This document shows, in pieces, positions 1 to 7,911 of a stretch of 43,600 nucleotides of DNA. A model generated the notes under the pieces. That model saw nothing but the letters and a program-made list of their open reading frames with translations, made no database searches and was not told the DNA's origin. Made by a program: the position numbers and the translations under genes. This DNA comes from Candidatus Eiseniibacteriota bacterium (lineage in GTDB: Bacteria; Eisenbacteria; RBG-16-71-46; JACRLI01), in assembly GCA_025351485.1 (NCBI GenBank), contig JANXVU010000099.1, forward strand, positions 1 through 43,600, read 5' to 3'. Every line of letters starts with the position of its first letter. Position 1 is the first letter of the stretch.

Positions 1-86
1 AGCAGTTGACCGACCAGTTCATGAGGTTGCAGGACCTGGCGAGCCAGCTCCAGGTGCAGCAGCAGCAGGCCAGTCTCCTCGGCTAG
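1..86 (+). CDS. fliD: Flagellar filament cap protein FliD, C-terminal end (partial)
   Basis: Only the last 27 codons are present, read from base 3 to the TAG at 84-86. The peptide (LTDQF, then LASQLQ and a run of glutamines, ending SLLG) has the amphipathic heptad pattern of the C-terminal helix of FliD, where the family ends with a QF-x-x-L-x-x-L-x-x-Q-x-Q type segment. FliD caps the growing filament and folds exported flagellin. The assignment leans on the flaG gene just downstream, a common neighbour of fliD. The 5' end lies outside the window, so the domain structure cannot be checked. Confidence 0.65.
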   Translation, partial: QLTDQFMRLQDLASQLQVQQQQASLLG

Positions 87-186
87 GCCGGGGTTTCCAT
101 AGGGGTGGACGCCGCAGGCCGTGGTGACGTCCATTCATCGCCGGCGCGACCAAGAAACCACGCGAACCGGAACCGCGGCAGGTACG

Positions 187-210
187 AGGCGCCCACAGGA
201 TGGGGCGCCT
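187..210 (+). terminator. Hairpin between fliD and flaG, possible weak terminator or processing site
   Basis: AGGCGCCC at 187-194 pairs perfectly with GGGCGCCT at 203-210 around an 8-base loop. The stem is strong, but only TTC follows it and there is no T-tract, so intrinsic termination would be inefficient. It could instead protect the 3' end of the fliD message. The 142-base gap holding it has no other signal I can support. Confidence 0.3.
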
Positions 211-228
211 TCAAGCACGAGTGAAACG

Positions 229-582
229 ATGCTGAATCCCATTCATGGTCCCGCGGAGGCTGCTGAAAGCCCGCGGGTCCACGATGCGACGGGAGCCTCC
301 ACGGACGCCGAGGCCCGCCGCGAGAATTCGAAGGTGTCAGGCGGCGAGACCGCCAAGGCGTCCAGGCAGGAACACGCTTCCGAGCCAGCACCCGAGCTGA
401 AGATCGCTTCGGCCCGGGTCACTTTCGCGGTGGACGCGCAACTGCGGGAAATGATCATCAAGATCACCGACCAGGAATCCGGCAAGGTGATCCGCGAAAT
501 CCCCAGCGAGCAGATCCAGAATATGAAGCGCGCATACGCCGAGGAAATGAAACGGACGCAGGCCACCCAGGGAGACAAGTGA
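229..582 (+). CDS. flaG: FlaG family flagellar protein
   Basis: 117-residue protein. The N-terminal half (about residues 1-60) is a disordered, charged Ala/Glu/Ser stretch. The C-terminal half carries the FlaG signature: a beta strand (ARVTFAVD), then IIKITDQESGKVIREIPSEQI and a terminal helix. FlaG proteins influence filament length and stability and are normally encoded beside fliD, as here. An ATG at 121 is in frame, but the extra residues look like translated intergenic DNA. The ATG at 229 gives the usual FlaG length. The stop overlaps the GTG start of the next gene, so the two are probably translationally coupled. Confidence 0.8.
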   Translation: MLNPIHGPAEAAESPRVHDATGASTDAEARRENSKVSGGETAKASRQEHASEPAPELKIASARVTFAVDAQLREMIIKITDQESGKVIREIPSEQIQNMKRAYAEEMKRTQATQGDK

Positions 583-887
583 ACCTTCGGCCCTTCAAGG
601 AGAATCGCGGCGCGGCCCTCTTCCGGCTTTCACGGAGAATGCGCGACGCGCTCCTGCGCTCCGACCTGGACCAGGCCGAATCGGCCCACCGGGACTTCCG
701 GGATGCCTTTGGAGCCGCGCGTGGTGGCAATCCGTTTTCCGAATCAGAAAGGCGCTGGGGGCGGCTCGCCGAGCGCGTCCTGGCGCGTTGCCAACAGCTC
801 ATCGCCCAGGCCCAGTCCGGCGTCATGGTGGAGTTGGAGTCCCTGGATGGCGGCCGTCGCGGCGCCTCCATCTACTCGCAGTCCTGA
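579..887 (+). CDS. Small protein between flaG and flgM, possible flagellar export chaperone (FliT/FlgN-like position)
   Basis: 102 residues, GTG start inside the flaG stop (GTGA overlap). I do not recognise a domain. The composition is helical, basic at the N-terminus (MNLRPFKENRGAALFRLSRR), followed by amphipathic helices with regularly spaced Leu, Ala and Arg and no membrane segment. Length, helix-rich character and position between filament genes and flgM are what one expects of a FliT, FlgN or FliS-type secretion chaperone, but no diagnostic motif supports this. The function is an inference from context only. An overlapping frame from 703 is a shadow. Confidence 0.55.
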   Translation: MNLRPFKENRGAALFRLSRRMRDALLRSDLDQAESAHRDFRDAFGAARGGNPFSESERRWGRLAERVLARCQQLIAQAQSGVMVELESLDGGRRGASIYSQS

Positions 888-943
888 GGGGAGCGAGACA
901 TTCGAGGCCCGGCGACTGCCCGTGGAGAGGTGGAGGAATTGGC

Positions 944-1267
944 ATGCCCGTTGACCCGGTAGGTCGGCCGTCGCGGCCCGATGCTGTTTCCGGGGCGCGC
1001 CGTCCCGGCCCCGATTCCGGTCCCGCGAGGGGCCGAGGCCCCTCCGATGAGGCCGACATTTCGGCGGAGGCGGAAGTCCGGCTGCGGGTCCACGAAATGG
1101 TGAGCGCCGTGCGTGAAGCCGCCAGCGCCCTGCCCGACATTCGCGAGGACAAGGTCCGCCAGGCGCGCTCCCGGATCGAACAGGGCTACTACGAAAAGTC
1201 GGAGGTCCACGGCACGGTGGTCGACACCCTGCTGCGCAACTTCCAGCCGCTGGAAGAACAACACTAG
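944..1267 (+). CDS. flgM: Anti-sigma-28 factor FlgM
   Basis: 107 residues. The N-terminal third is Pro/Gly/Arg-rich and likely disordered. Residues about 45-107 match the sigma-28-binding region of FlgM: VREAASALPDIREDKVRQ, then RSRIEQGYY and a final helix (TLLRNFQPL). The LPDIREDKV-x(4)-I-x-x-G-x-Y pattern is the family signature. FlgM binds FliA (gene at 37819) and is exported through the completed hook-basal body, coupling late gene expression to assembly. The ATG at 944 follows GGTGGAGG at 929-936. Upstream in-frame starts would add only shadow sequence. Confidence 0.85.
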   Translation: MPVDPVGRPSRPDAVSGARRPGPDSGPARGRGPSDEADISAEAEVRLRVHEMVSAVREAASALPDIREDKVRQARSRIEQGYYEKSEVHGTVVDTLLRNFQPLEEQH

Positions 1268-1359
1268 TTTCAAGGCCCTTTGAATTCCTGTTGCTTTCAC
1301 GAAACACCGAATCGGCCACGCCCCCCCAAGAAGCCTAAAGGCTCCGGAGATATCAAGGA

Positions 1360-2217
1360 ATGAAACCCGGCGAGCTGCGCCTCAGGGTCGATCGGACTGC
1401 GAACCTGCCCTCGCTGCCCATCGTGGTGACCAAGATCATCGCGGCGGTCGACGATCCCCGCGCGTCCGTCTCCAGGCTCAACGAACTGATCGAGCAGGAG
1501 CCGGCGCTGGCCACCAAGATGCTTCGGCTGGCCAACTCGGCCTACTTCGGGCGCCGCAACGGAATTGTCTCCCTGTCCCAGTGCTCCCTGGTGCTCGGCT
1601 TCAACACCATTCGCAGTCTGGCCCTGTCGGCCTCGGTGCAGCAACTGGTGCTGGGCACGGGGGTCAGGCACTTTGATCCGCACGCGTTCTGGAGGCATTC
1701 GCTGGGCTCGGGCGTGGGCAGCCGGGTGCTGGCCCGCAAGGCGGGCACGGACGCGGAGGCCGCCATGGCCGCCGGGCTGGTGCATGACATCGGAATGCTG
1801 GTGCTGGACGTGGTTTGCCCCAAGGAATTCGAAGAGGCGCTCAAGCTTCACCAGACCGGGATGCCCGAACTGGAAGCCGAGAAGCAGGTCCTGGGCGCCA
1901 CGCACCCCGAAGTGGGCGGTTGGCTGGCCGCCAAGTGGAAGCTGCCGGATTCGATCATCGCCGCCATTTCATGGCACCACCAGCCGGGTTCCGCGGGCAC
2001 GCATGCGGGCCTCGCCTCCGTGGTGAGCCTTGCCGACCAGCTCACGACCGTGCTGGATGACGGCAAGCCGGCCGGCGAAGTGCCGGAGGAGTGCTGGCGG
2101 GCCGCGGGGCTGTCCTACCCGGACGCCGGGGCCATCGGCGAGGAATTCCTCCGGGAATGGAAGCTGGCCGAAGAGACCATGGGCGGCGCGGGCTCGGAGG
2201 CCGGACGGGCCGCGTAG
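1360..2217 (+). CDS. HDOD domain signalling protein
   Basis: 285 residues. Residues about 15-215 form an HDOD domain: LPSLPIVVTKIIAAVDDP near the start, KMLRLANSAYFG, the conserved GFNTIRSLALS, and LVHDIGMLVLD carrying an HD pair. HDOD proteins are usually not active phosphohydrolases and act as signalling scaffolds. They often sit near GGDEF, EAL or phosphatase genes in motile bacteria. This is the first gene of a block with the SpoIIE phosphatase, RsbW-like kinase, STAS protein and HEAT protein. The ATG at 1360 follows a purine-rich stretch (CAAGGA). The 92-base gap upstream holds no promoter I can support. A second HDOD gene of the same length lies at 40041. Confidence 0.85.
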   Translation: MKPGELRLRVDRTANLPSLPIVVTKIIAAVDDPRASVSRLNELIEQEPALATKMLRLANSAYFGRRNGIVSLSQCSLVLGFNTIRSLALSASVQQLVLGTGVRHFDPHAFWRHSLGSGVGSRVLARKAGTDAEAAMAAGLVHDIGMLVLDVVCPKEFEEALKLHQTGMPELEAEKQVLGATHPEVGGWLAAKWKLPDSIIAAISWHHQPGSAGTHAGLASVVSLADQLTTVLDDGKPAGEVPEECWRAAGLSYPDAGAIGEEFLREWKLAEETMGGAGSEAGRAA

Positions 2218-2237
2218 GCCCATCCGGGACGGGGACC

Positions 2238-3524
2238 ATGCGCGAGTTCACCGAGGCGCTCGAAAGCAGCTCCACGTCCCGCCACGCAGAAGAGCGCGGC
2301 CATGCCCGCAACCAGCAGCTCACGGAAATCGCTTCGCTCCTGACCGCCACGTTCGACATCGATCAGATCCTCAGTACCCTCATGGGGTCGGCGCTGGCCA
2401 TGGCCGAGGCCGAGGTGGGCGCGCTGATGCTCCTGGAAGACGGGATGCACGCCGCGGTCACCTGGGGCCTGGAAGAAGACGTGATCCGCGGCATCCTGCT
2501 GGATTCCGGCGAAACCGCCCCCGAGCACGTGACCCGCAGCGGCGAGTTGTTCTGGTCCCCGGACTGCCAGGCGGATCCGCGGGTTTCAAGACTTCCCTCG
2601 CAGGTCAGCGTCGAGTCCCTGCTGTGCGTGCCGCTTCGTAACAAGGGCCGCGCACTGGGCTGCATCGTCATCGTCAACCGGCCTTCGCCGGAGCTTCCTT
2701 CGGAGGACCGCGAGAGCCTGAAGGCCCTGGCGGCCTTCGCCACCGTGGCCCTGGAGAACGCCCGCCTGCACCAAGTGGCCCTGGAGAAGCAGGCGCTGGA
2801 GCGCGAGCTGGGCATCGCGCGCCAGGTGCAGCTGGCGCTGCTCCCCGCGGGAGACCCCGACTGGCCGGGCCTGGAATGGGCCTCGGCCTACGTCCCGATG
2901 GGCAAGGTCGGCGGCGACTACTACGACTATGTGAAGGGCCCCGGCGGGCGGATGGGCGTGGTGGTGGCGGACGTGTCCGACAAGGGCGTGCCCGCCGCGC
3001 TGTTCATGGCCGCCACGCGGAACATGCTGCGGCACGAAGCCACCCAGAACACCGATCCGGCCGTGGTGGTCCGGGGCGTGAACCTGACCCTGTGCGAAGA
3101 CACCGAGCGGTTCGCCTCGATGTTCGTGACGATGTTCTACGGCATTTACGAGCCGGCCTCCCACTGCTTTCGCTACGCCAACGCCGGACATTGCCCTGCG
3201 CTGTGGGTTCCGGCCAAGGGCTCGCCGGCCTGGATCACCTCCGAGGGGACGGTGCTCGGACAATTCCAGGACGCGGTCTACGTGAGCGGGGAGGTCACGC
3301 TCAGCCAGGGCGACCTGCTGGTGCTCTACACCGACGGCGTGACCGAGGCCGACTCCCGCGACCAGGGCATGTTCCGGCGGGAGGGCCTGCTGGCCACGGT
3401 TCTGGAATGCCGCATGCTGCCGCCCCGCGAACTGGCCGGCAAGATCGTGCAGAGCGTGCGGGAGTTTTCGGGCGACTGCGGGGCCGCGGACGACCTGACG
3501 GTGCTGGTCGGGAAGGTCAAGTGA
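2238..3524 (+). CDS. GAF domain PP2C-type serine phosphatase (RsbU/SpoIIE family)
   Basis: 428 residues. Residues about 30-180 are a GAF sensor domain (LTATFDIDQIL through LCVPLRNKGRALGCIVIVNR). A short coiled helix (ALEKQALERELGIARQVQ) leads to a SpoIIE/PP2C phosphatase domain, about 200-428. Metal-binding and core motifs are intact: GGDYYDY, VVADVSDKGVPAALFMA, YANAGHCPAL, LYTDGVTEADSR and the final AADDLTVLV. By family, it dephosphorylates a STAS-domain antagonist, here most likely the product of the gene at 4054. The GTG of the kinase gene overlaps its stop by four bases, so phosphatase and kinase are made together. The GAF ligand cannot be told from sequence. Confidence 0.88.
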   Translation: MREFTEALESSSTSRHAEERGHARNQQLTEIASLLTATFDIDQILSTLMGSALAMAEAEVGALMLLEDGMHAAVTWGLEEDVIRGILLDSGETAPEHVTRSGELFWSPDCQADPRVSRLPSQVSVESLLCVPLRNKGRALGCIVIVNRPSPELPSEDRESLKALAAFATVALENARLHQVALEKQALERELGIARQVQLALLPAGDPDWPGLEWASAYVPMGKVGGDYYDYVKGPGGRMGVVVADVSDKGVPAALFMAATRNMLRHEATQNTDPAVVVRGVNLTLCEDTERFASMFVTMFYGIYEPASHCFRYANAGHCPALWVPAKGSPAWITSEGTVLGQFQDAVYVSGEVTLSQGDLLVLYTDGVTEADSRDQGMFRREGLLATVLECRMLPPRELAGKIVQSVREFSGDCGAADDLTVLVGKVK

Positions 3525-3994
3525 GCGCTCCCCTTGCGCGTTTTCCGGAGGGTGCCCAGTGGTTTCGCCTGGAGCTTCCGAGCGACGCCTCGGGCCTGCG
3601 GGTGGTCAGCCACGGCCTGCGCTGCTTCCTGCGCGCCACCGGCTGGGGGCGCAGCGATTGCTTCCGGCTGGACCTGGCGGTGAACGAGGCGATCGAGAAC
3701 GCCATCACCCACGGAAACCTGAACCGGCGCGAGCGCCTGGTGACCCTGGAAGTGTGCGACGACGGCGAGGTCCTGACCGTGGACGTGCTGGACGAGGGCC
3801 TGGGCCAGGGCTTCGATCCGGAAAAGCTGCAGCCGCTTTCCGAGCGCAACCTGGCGCTGGCCGAGCGCGGGCGTGGCGTGGCGCTGATGCGCCGGCTCAT
3901 GGACGGTTTTGAAGTGATTCGCGAGGCCCGGGGAACCCGGGTCCGGATGTTGAAGAGAAAACCCGCCGCGTTCGAGTGGCGGCAGGCGGTCTGA
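3521..3994 (+). CDS. Anti-sigma factor / serine kinase, RsbW-SpoIIAB-like (GHKL ATPase)
   Basis: 157 residues, a single HATPase_c_2 domain. The N box (LAVNEAIENAITHGN), G1 box (VDVLDEGLGQGFDPEK) and G2 box (ERGRGVALMRRLMD) are all present, so ATP binding and kinase activity look intact. Proteins of this type phosphorylate a STAS antagonist and sequester a sigma factor or other partner. The GTG start overlaps the phosphatase stop, and the STAS gene follows. No general-stress sigma factor lies beside it. The nearest sigma-like genes in the window are the lone region 4 protein at 11130 and FliA at 37819, so the partner is open. Confidence 0.85.
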   Translation: MSAPLARFPEGAQWFRLELPSDASGLRVVSHGLRCFLRATGWGRSDCFRLDLAVNEAIENAITHGNLNRRERLVTLEVCDDGEVLTVDVLDEGLGQGFDPEKLQPLSERNLALAERGRGVALMRRLMDGFEVIREARGTRVRMLKRKPAAFEWRQAV

Positions 3995-4053
3995 CGGCGC
4001 AACTGCGCGGAATGAAACCACCGGAATTCCGGTGGGACTTCAAGGAGGAATCG

Positions 4054-4374
4054 ATGACCATTCGAGATGTCCCGGTGGCCGGCGGAACGGTGCTGGAACT
4101 GGGAGGACGGCTGGATGCCGAAGCGGGCAGCCAGCTGGTGGAGCAGGTCACGGCCCTGGCCGCCCAGGGCACCCACATTGCCATCGACATGCGGGGCGTC
4201 CCGTTCGTCAACAGCGCGGGGCTCGCTTCGCTGATCACCTGCCTGAAGAGGGCCCGGGAGAAGCGTGCTTCGCTGCGGCTGCTGTCGCTGCAGCCGCAGG
4301 TGCAGGAAGTCTTCGAGTTGACCCAGCTGAGCCACGTGTTTGGCCTGAACCAGTCGGACGACAAGGCGGCCTGA
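4054..4374 (+). CDS. STAS domain anti-anti-sigma factor (RsbV/SpoIIAA-like)
   Basis: 106 residues, one STAS domain. The strand-helix core GTVLELGGRLDAEAGSQLV is followed by the phosphorylation loop IDMRGVPFVNSAGLASL. Ser54 aligns with the phosphorylated serine of SpoIIAA (Ser58), while the preceding Asp is replaced by Asn53. It should therefore be a substrate of the kinase at 3521 and of the phosphatase at 2238. The ATG at 4054 has a near-perfect Shine-Dalgarno (AAGGAGG, 4042-4048), the strongest in this block, which fits the high level usually needed for an antagonist. An in-frame ATG at 3976 is less likely. Confidence 0.88.
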   Translation: MTIRDVPVAGGTVLELGGRLDAEAGSQLVEQVTALAAQGTHIAIDMRGVPFVNSAGLASLITCLKRAREKRASLRLLSLQPQVQEVFELTQLSHVFGLNQSDDKAA

Positions 4375-4376
4375 AA

Positions 4377-6362
4377 ATGAACCCCACGACTCCGGGCGCG
4401 GGCACCACTTCTTCCACCGATACCGAAGGCATCTTTTGCGATGCCGCAAGCTCCGAGGACCGGCTCCGCCGCTCGGCCGCTTCCAGGCTGGCCCTGGTGC
4501 GCGACCCGCGTGCAGTCCAGGTGCTGGTCGGCCTGCTCTCGGACGCCCGCCAAAGCGTGCAGGAGGCTGCCGCGCAGGCCTTGCGCCACCGGGGGGAGGG
4601 TGCCGTGAGCGAGGCGCTGGCCCGCCTGCTGGGTTCTCCCGACCTGGGTCTGCGCAACCGCGCCGGAACCGTGCTGGCATCCCTGGGAGAGGTGTCCGTG
4701 CCGGTGCTGATTCGCGAGGCCACCGCGGGGGAAGCCGGCGTCAGGAAGTTCACCGTGGAAATCATGGGCGAGATCCGAAGCCCGTGGGTGGTGGGAACCC
4801 TGGTCAAGGCCCTGCGCGACCAGGACCTCAACGTCGCCTTTGCCGCGGCCGAGGCCCTGGGCAAGTTCCCGGCTCCGGAGGTCGCGGAGTGCCTGATCTC
4901 GGTGTTCCGGGAGCGCGAGGAACTTCGATGCCCCCTCTCGGAGGCGCTCGGCATGCAGGCCGACGCGCGCGCGATTCCGCTGCTCGTGGAGGCGCTGGGC
5001 GCCCCGGAGCTGCTGCTCCAGTTTTCGGCCGTCAACGCGCTGGGCATGATCGGCTCCCCGGCGGCCCTGCGCCCGCTCATGGATGCCTTTCACCGCAGCC
5101 CGGAGCCGCTGCGCCACGCCATCCTCCAGAGTGTCACCCGGCTGACCGAGCACATTTCGCCGAGCTCCGCCGAACTGGCGCAGCTCCAGGCCATCATTCC
5201 TGACGTGCTGACAGCGGCCGCCAGCGAAGAGTGGGAGATCCGCCGGGCGGCGCTCCGGATCCTGTCCCTGTGCCCGGCCTCGGACGAGTCCACTGCCGCG
5301 GTCGCCGCTCTGCTGGGCGACCCGATCGACGAAATCCGCCAGCTGGCATGGCGGAACCTGGAACGCTCTTCCGCAGACCTCCTGCCGGCCCTGACGGCTG
5401 TGCTCAAGTCCGGGCCGACCGTGGGGCGTTGCCTCGCCGCCGAGCTGCTGGCGACCCATTTTGACCACCGCGCAACCCCGGCGCTGCGGGAGATGTTGCG
5501 CGAAAGCGATTGCCGGATCCGCGCCGCCGCCGCCAGGGCCCTGGGCCAGTGCGGCGGAGGCGAATCGGTCCCCGCCCTGGAAGCCTTGACCGCCGACCCC
5601 GAGCCCGAAGTGCGGCAGTCTGCCGCGCGCGCGCTGGGGTGGATGCGCGCCGAGAACTCCGGGGCCTGCCTGCGCGCGCTCCTTGACGATGAGGCGGGGG
5701 AGGTGCGAGAGTCGGCGCTCGGGGCGCTGGTGCTCATCTCGGGCGAACAGGTGGTGCAGGGGCTTCGCGAGGACCTGCAGCATCCGCGGCCCGAGAGGCG
5801 CCGCCTTGCGGGCGTGGCCCTGGGCTACATCGGCGACGAAACCGTGGTCGAGCCGCTCCTGGAAGCATTGGCCCACGAGGATTCGGGTATCCGGCAGTCG
5901 GCCGCGCTGTCGCTGGGACGGCTTCAAGATTCCAGGGCCTTTGAGCCGTTGCGGGCGCGATTGGAGGACTGCGAGCCGGGAGTGCGGCAGGCCTCGGTGG
6001 ACGCGCTCATCGCCCTGGACCTGGATCGCGCCGTCCTCGCCCTCGAAGGCCGGCTCCACGATCCGGATCCCTGGGTGCGTTACCATGTGGTTTCGGCGCT
6101 CTCGGACCGCCATCACGAGGCCATCCCCGGACTGCTGATCCGCGCGCTCCAGGACCCTGCGCTGGTGGTGGTGATCGCCGCCTCCGAGGCGCTCGGAAGG
6201 CTGGGAGTGGAGCACTCCGCGGGACAGCTCGCCGGGCTGTTGGACCGGCCCGAACCGGAGCTGGTCCGCTGCGTCATTCAATCACTCACCCTGCTGGGTG
6301 GGGAGGAAGCGAAGGCCGCGCTGCTCCGGCACGAGGGGCGGCAGGGCCCGCGGACGTCGTAG
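4377..6362 (+). CDS. Large HEAT-repeat protein
   Basis: 661 residues made almost entirely of HEAT/PBS-lyase-type helical repeats. Recurring units of about 30 residues have the form D-x-x-(V/I)-R-x-x-A-A-x-A-L-G-x-(L/I), for example in SVQEAAAQALRHRGEG, IRAAAARALGQCGGGESVPAL, VRQSAARALGWM and IRQSAALSLGRLQDS. No signal peptide, membrane segment or catalytic domain is seen, so it is a cytoplasmic protein-binding solenoid. It starts two bases after the STAS stop and is clearly part of that operon. By analogy with RsbR/stressosome-type modules it may be a scaffold or target of the switch; that is inference. The opposite strand is open over much of this gene because of base composition and is not coding. 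Confidence 0.8.
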   Translation: MNPTTPGAGTTSSTDTEGIFCDAASSEDRLRRSAASRLALVRDPRAVQVLVGLLSDARQSVQEAAAQALRHRGEGAVSEALARLLGSPDLGLRNRAGTVLASLGEVSVPVLIREATAGEAGVRKFTVEIMGEIRSPWVVGTLVKALRDQDLNVAFAAAEALGKFPAPEVAECLISVFREREELRCPLSEALGMQADARAIPLLVEALGAPELLLQFSAVNALGMIGSPAALRPLMDAFHRSPEPLRHAILQSVTRLTEHISPSSAELAQLQAIIPDVLTAAASEEWEIRRAALRILSLCPASDESTAAVAALLGDPIDEIRQLAWRNLERSSADLLPALTAVLKSGPTVGRCLAAELLATHFDHRATPALREMLRESDCRIRAAAARALGQCGGGESVPALEALTADPEPEVRQSAARALGWMRAENSGACLRALLDDEAGEVRESALGALVLISGEQVVQGLREDLQHPRPERRRLAGVALGYIGDETVVEPLLEALAHEDSGIRQSAALSLGRLQDSRAFEPLRARLEDCEPGVRQASVDALIALDLDRAVLALEGRLHDPDPWVRYHVVSALSDRHHEAIPGLLIRALQDPALVVVIAASEALGRLGVEHSAGQLAGLLDRPEPELVRCVIQSLTLLGGEEAKAALLRHEGRQGPRTS

Positions 6363-6393
6363 GCCGCGGCCGGGCTTCCTTTGAAAGGGAGCC

Positions 6394-7911
6394 TTGAGCC
6401 GACCCTCCAAGCCCGTTCGAAAGTCTTCCCCGGCTCCGGGCCGCCCGCGACCCGGCTCGGCCTCCAGCGCGTTTCGCGCTCGGGCCCTGGCGGTCCTGAA
6501 ACACAGCCGCATCACTTCCTACGCCCTTGCCTGGAAATTTCCGGGCGAGGGCGTATCTGTTTCATCCTCGGGAGCGGGGCGCGCGCACGCCGGCAGCCTG
6601 CGGAAGTTCGCGGGCGGGGCGCACTCCCGGGCCGTGCGCTCGGCGCCGGGCATCCTTTCCCTGTGCGGTCCGCGCGATCCCTGGATCGGGCTGCTGGCAC
6701 TCCCGGCCGCGCGCGCCGGCGCCGCGCGTGCCGCCGTTCGCCGTGAACTCGTCCGCGCCGCCCGGGCGGTCTGGGAGTCCGCCCGCGCCAGCCACACTCT
6801 GCAGGCATGGGCGCGCGCGCTCGATGGGCTCGACGAAGGCATCGTCATGACCGACCTCTCGGGCGTGATCGTGGAGGCGGGGGATTCGGCGGGACGAATC
6901 CTCGGCGTCAGGTCCTCGGATCTCCCCGGAAAGGCGCTGGACGACTGGCTCGGGCAGGACACCTGTTTTCCATGGCCGCCCCGGGGCCCGCTGGTGGTTC
7001 GCGACACCGGTGTGACCCACTCGACCGGCGCCTCGCTCGCGCTGTCGGTCAAGATCCACCGCAGTCCGGGTGCGCCCGTGTGCATGGCAGTGCTCACCGA
7101 CCTCACCTCGGAGCGCCGTGCCCAGGAGCAGGCACGGCGGCGCGACCGGCTGGCCGCGCTCGGGGAACTTTCGGCCGGAGTGGCCCACGAAATCCGGAAT
7201 CCGCTGGCCGGGATCAACACCAGCGCGCAGGTGCTCCGCAACCGCCTGGATCCCGGCGACGAGCGCCGGCGCTTCCTGGACGTGATCCAGGAAGAGGTGG
7301 CGAGGCTGGACAGGATCGTTTCGGGGCTGTTAGACTACGCACGCCCGTGGACGTTGTCCCTCAAGCGTGTTTCAGTCCCGGAGTGCACGCGGAAGGTGCT
7401 GGGGCTGGTGCAGGATTCGGCGGAACGCCAGGGCGTCACCCTCGAGGTCCACTGCCCCGATGACCTGCCTGAAGTCTTCGCCGACCAGGACCAGCTCACC
7501 CAGGTCCTGCTCAACATCTTCCGAAATGCGCTCGAGGCCATGCCCCGGGGGGGACGCCTGCGGATCGAGGCGCGGCGCGCGCAGCGCATGCCGTTCACCC
7601 GCCGTTCGGGTGGCCGGCGCACGGGGGATCCGGTCCTTCCCCAGACCGTTCCGGTGCAGCCGCAGCCCGTCGTTCAGTTGAGGATTTCCGACACCGGCGA
7701 GGGCATCCAGCCGGAGAACCTGCCCCGGCTTTTCGATCCTTTCTTTACCACCAAGGCCACCGGGACGGGTCTCGGGCTTGCGATCTGCCAGACCATCATC
7801 CACGAGCACGGGGGGAGCATCGCCGCCGAGAGTTCCCCCGGCCGCGGCACGCAGATCCTCATCGACCTACCGCTGGAGAAACGCCATGGCCAGAGAAGAA
7901 AAGACGGATAA
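6394..7911 (+). CDS. PAS domain sensor histidine kinase, NtrB-like
   Basis: 505 residues from a TTG start preceded by AAAGGGAG (6384-6391). Residues 1-140 are a low-conservation Ala/Arg-rich region without clear membrane spans. About 145-240 is a PAS-like domain (LDGLDEGIVMTDLSGVIVEA). The HisKA H box GVAHEIRNPLAGI places the phospho-acceptor at His265. The ATPase domain has N box (QVLLNIFRNALEAM), G1 (ISDTGEGI), F box (FDPFFTTK) and G2 (GTGLGLAI). An insert rich in Arg and Pro lies between the N and G1 boxes (about 395-425). It overlaps the response-regulator gene by 26 bases, so the two form a pair. Confidence 0.85.
   Translation: MSRPSKPVRKSSPAPGRPRPGSASSAFRARALAVLKHSRITSYALAWKFPGEGVSVSSSGAGRAHAGSLRKFAGGAHSRAVRSAPGILSLCGPRDPWIGLLALPAARAGAARAAVRRELVRAARAVWESARASHTLQAWARALDGLDEGIVMTDLSGVIVEAGDSAGRILGVRSSDLPGKALDDWLGQDTCFPWPPRGPLVVRDTGVTHSTGASLALSVKIHRSPGAPVCMAVLTDLTSERRAQEQARRRDRLAALGELSAGVAHEIRNPLAGINTSAQVLRNRLDPGDERRRFLDVIQEEVARLDRIVSGLLDYARPWTLSLKRVSVPECTRKVLGLVQDSAERQGVTLEVHCPDDLPEVFADQDQLTQVLLNIFRNALEAMPRGGRLRIEARRAQRMPFTRRSGGRRTGDPVLPQTVPVQPQPVVQLRISDTGEGIQPENLPRLFDPFFTTKATGTGLGLAICQTIIHEHGGSIAAESSPGRGTQILIDLPLEKRHGQRRKDG

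Noticed and set aside
939-956. TTGGCATGCCCGTTGACC at the flgM start as a sigma-54 promoter
   Set aside because: The -24 half fits, but the -12 half is TTGA in place of TTGC and the element covers the flgM start codon, so it could not drive flgM.
1281-1296. TGAATTCCTGTTGC before the HDOD gene as a sigma-54 promoter
   Set aside because: The -12 half (TTGC) is good, but the invariant GG of the -24 half is TG and the rest does not match.
3897-6281. A 794-codon open frame on the opposite strand of the HEAT-repeat gene
   Set aside because: It is a shadow caused by GC-rich codon bias: the + strand reads as clear HEAT repeats, and the reverse frame is a His/Gln/Arg/Gly-rich sequence with no domain.
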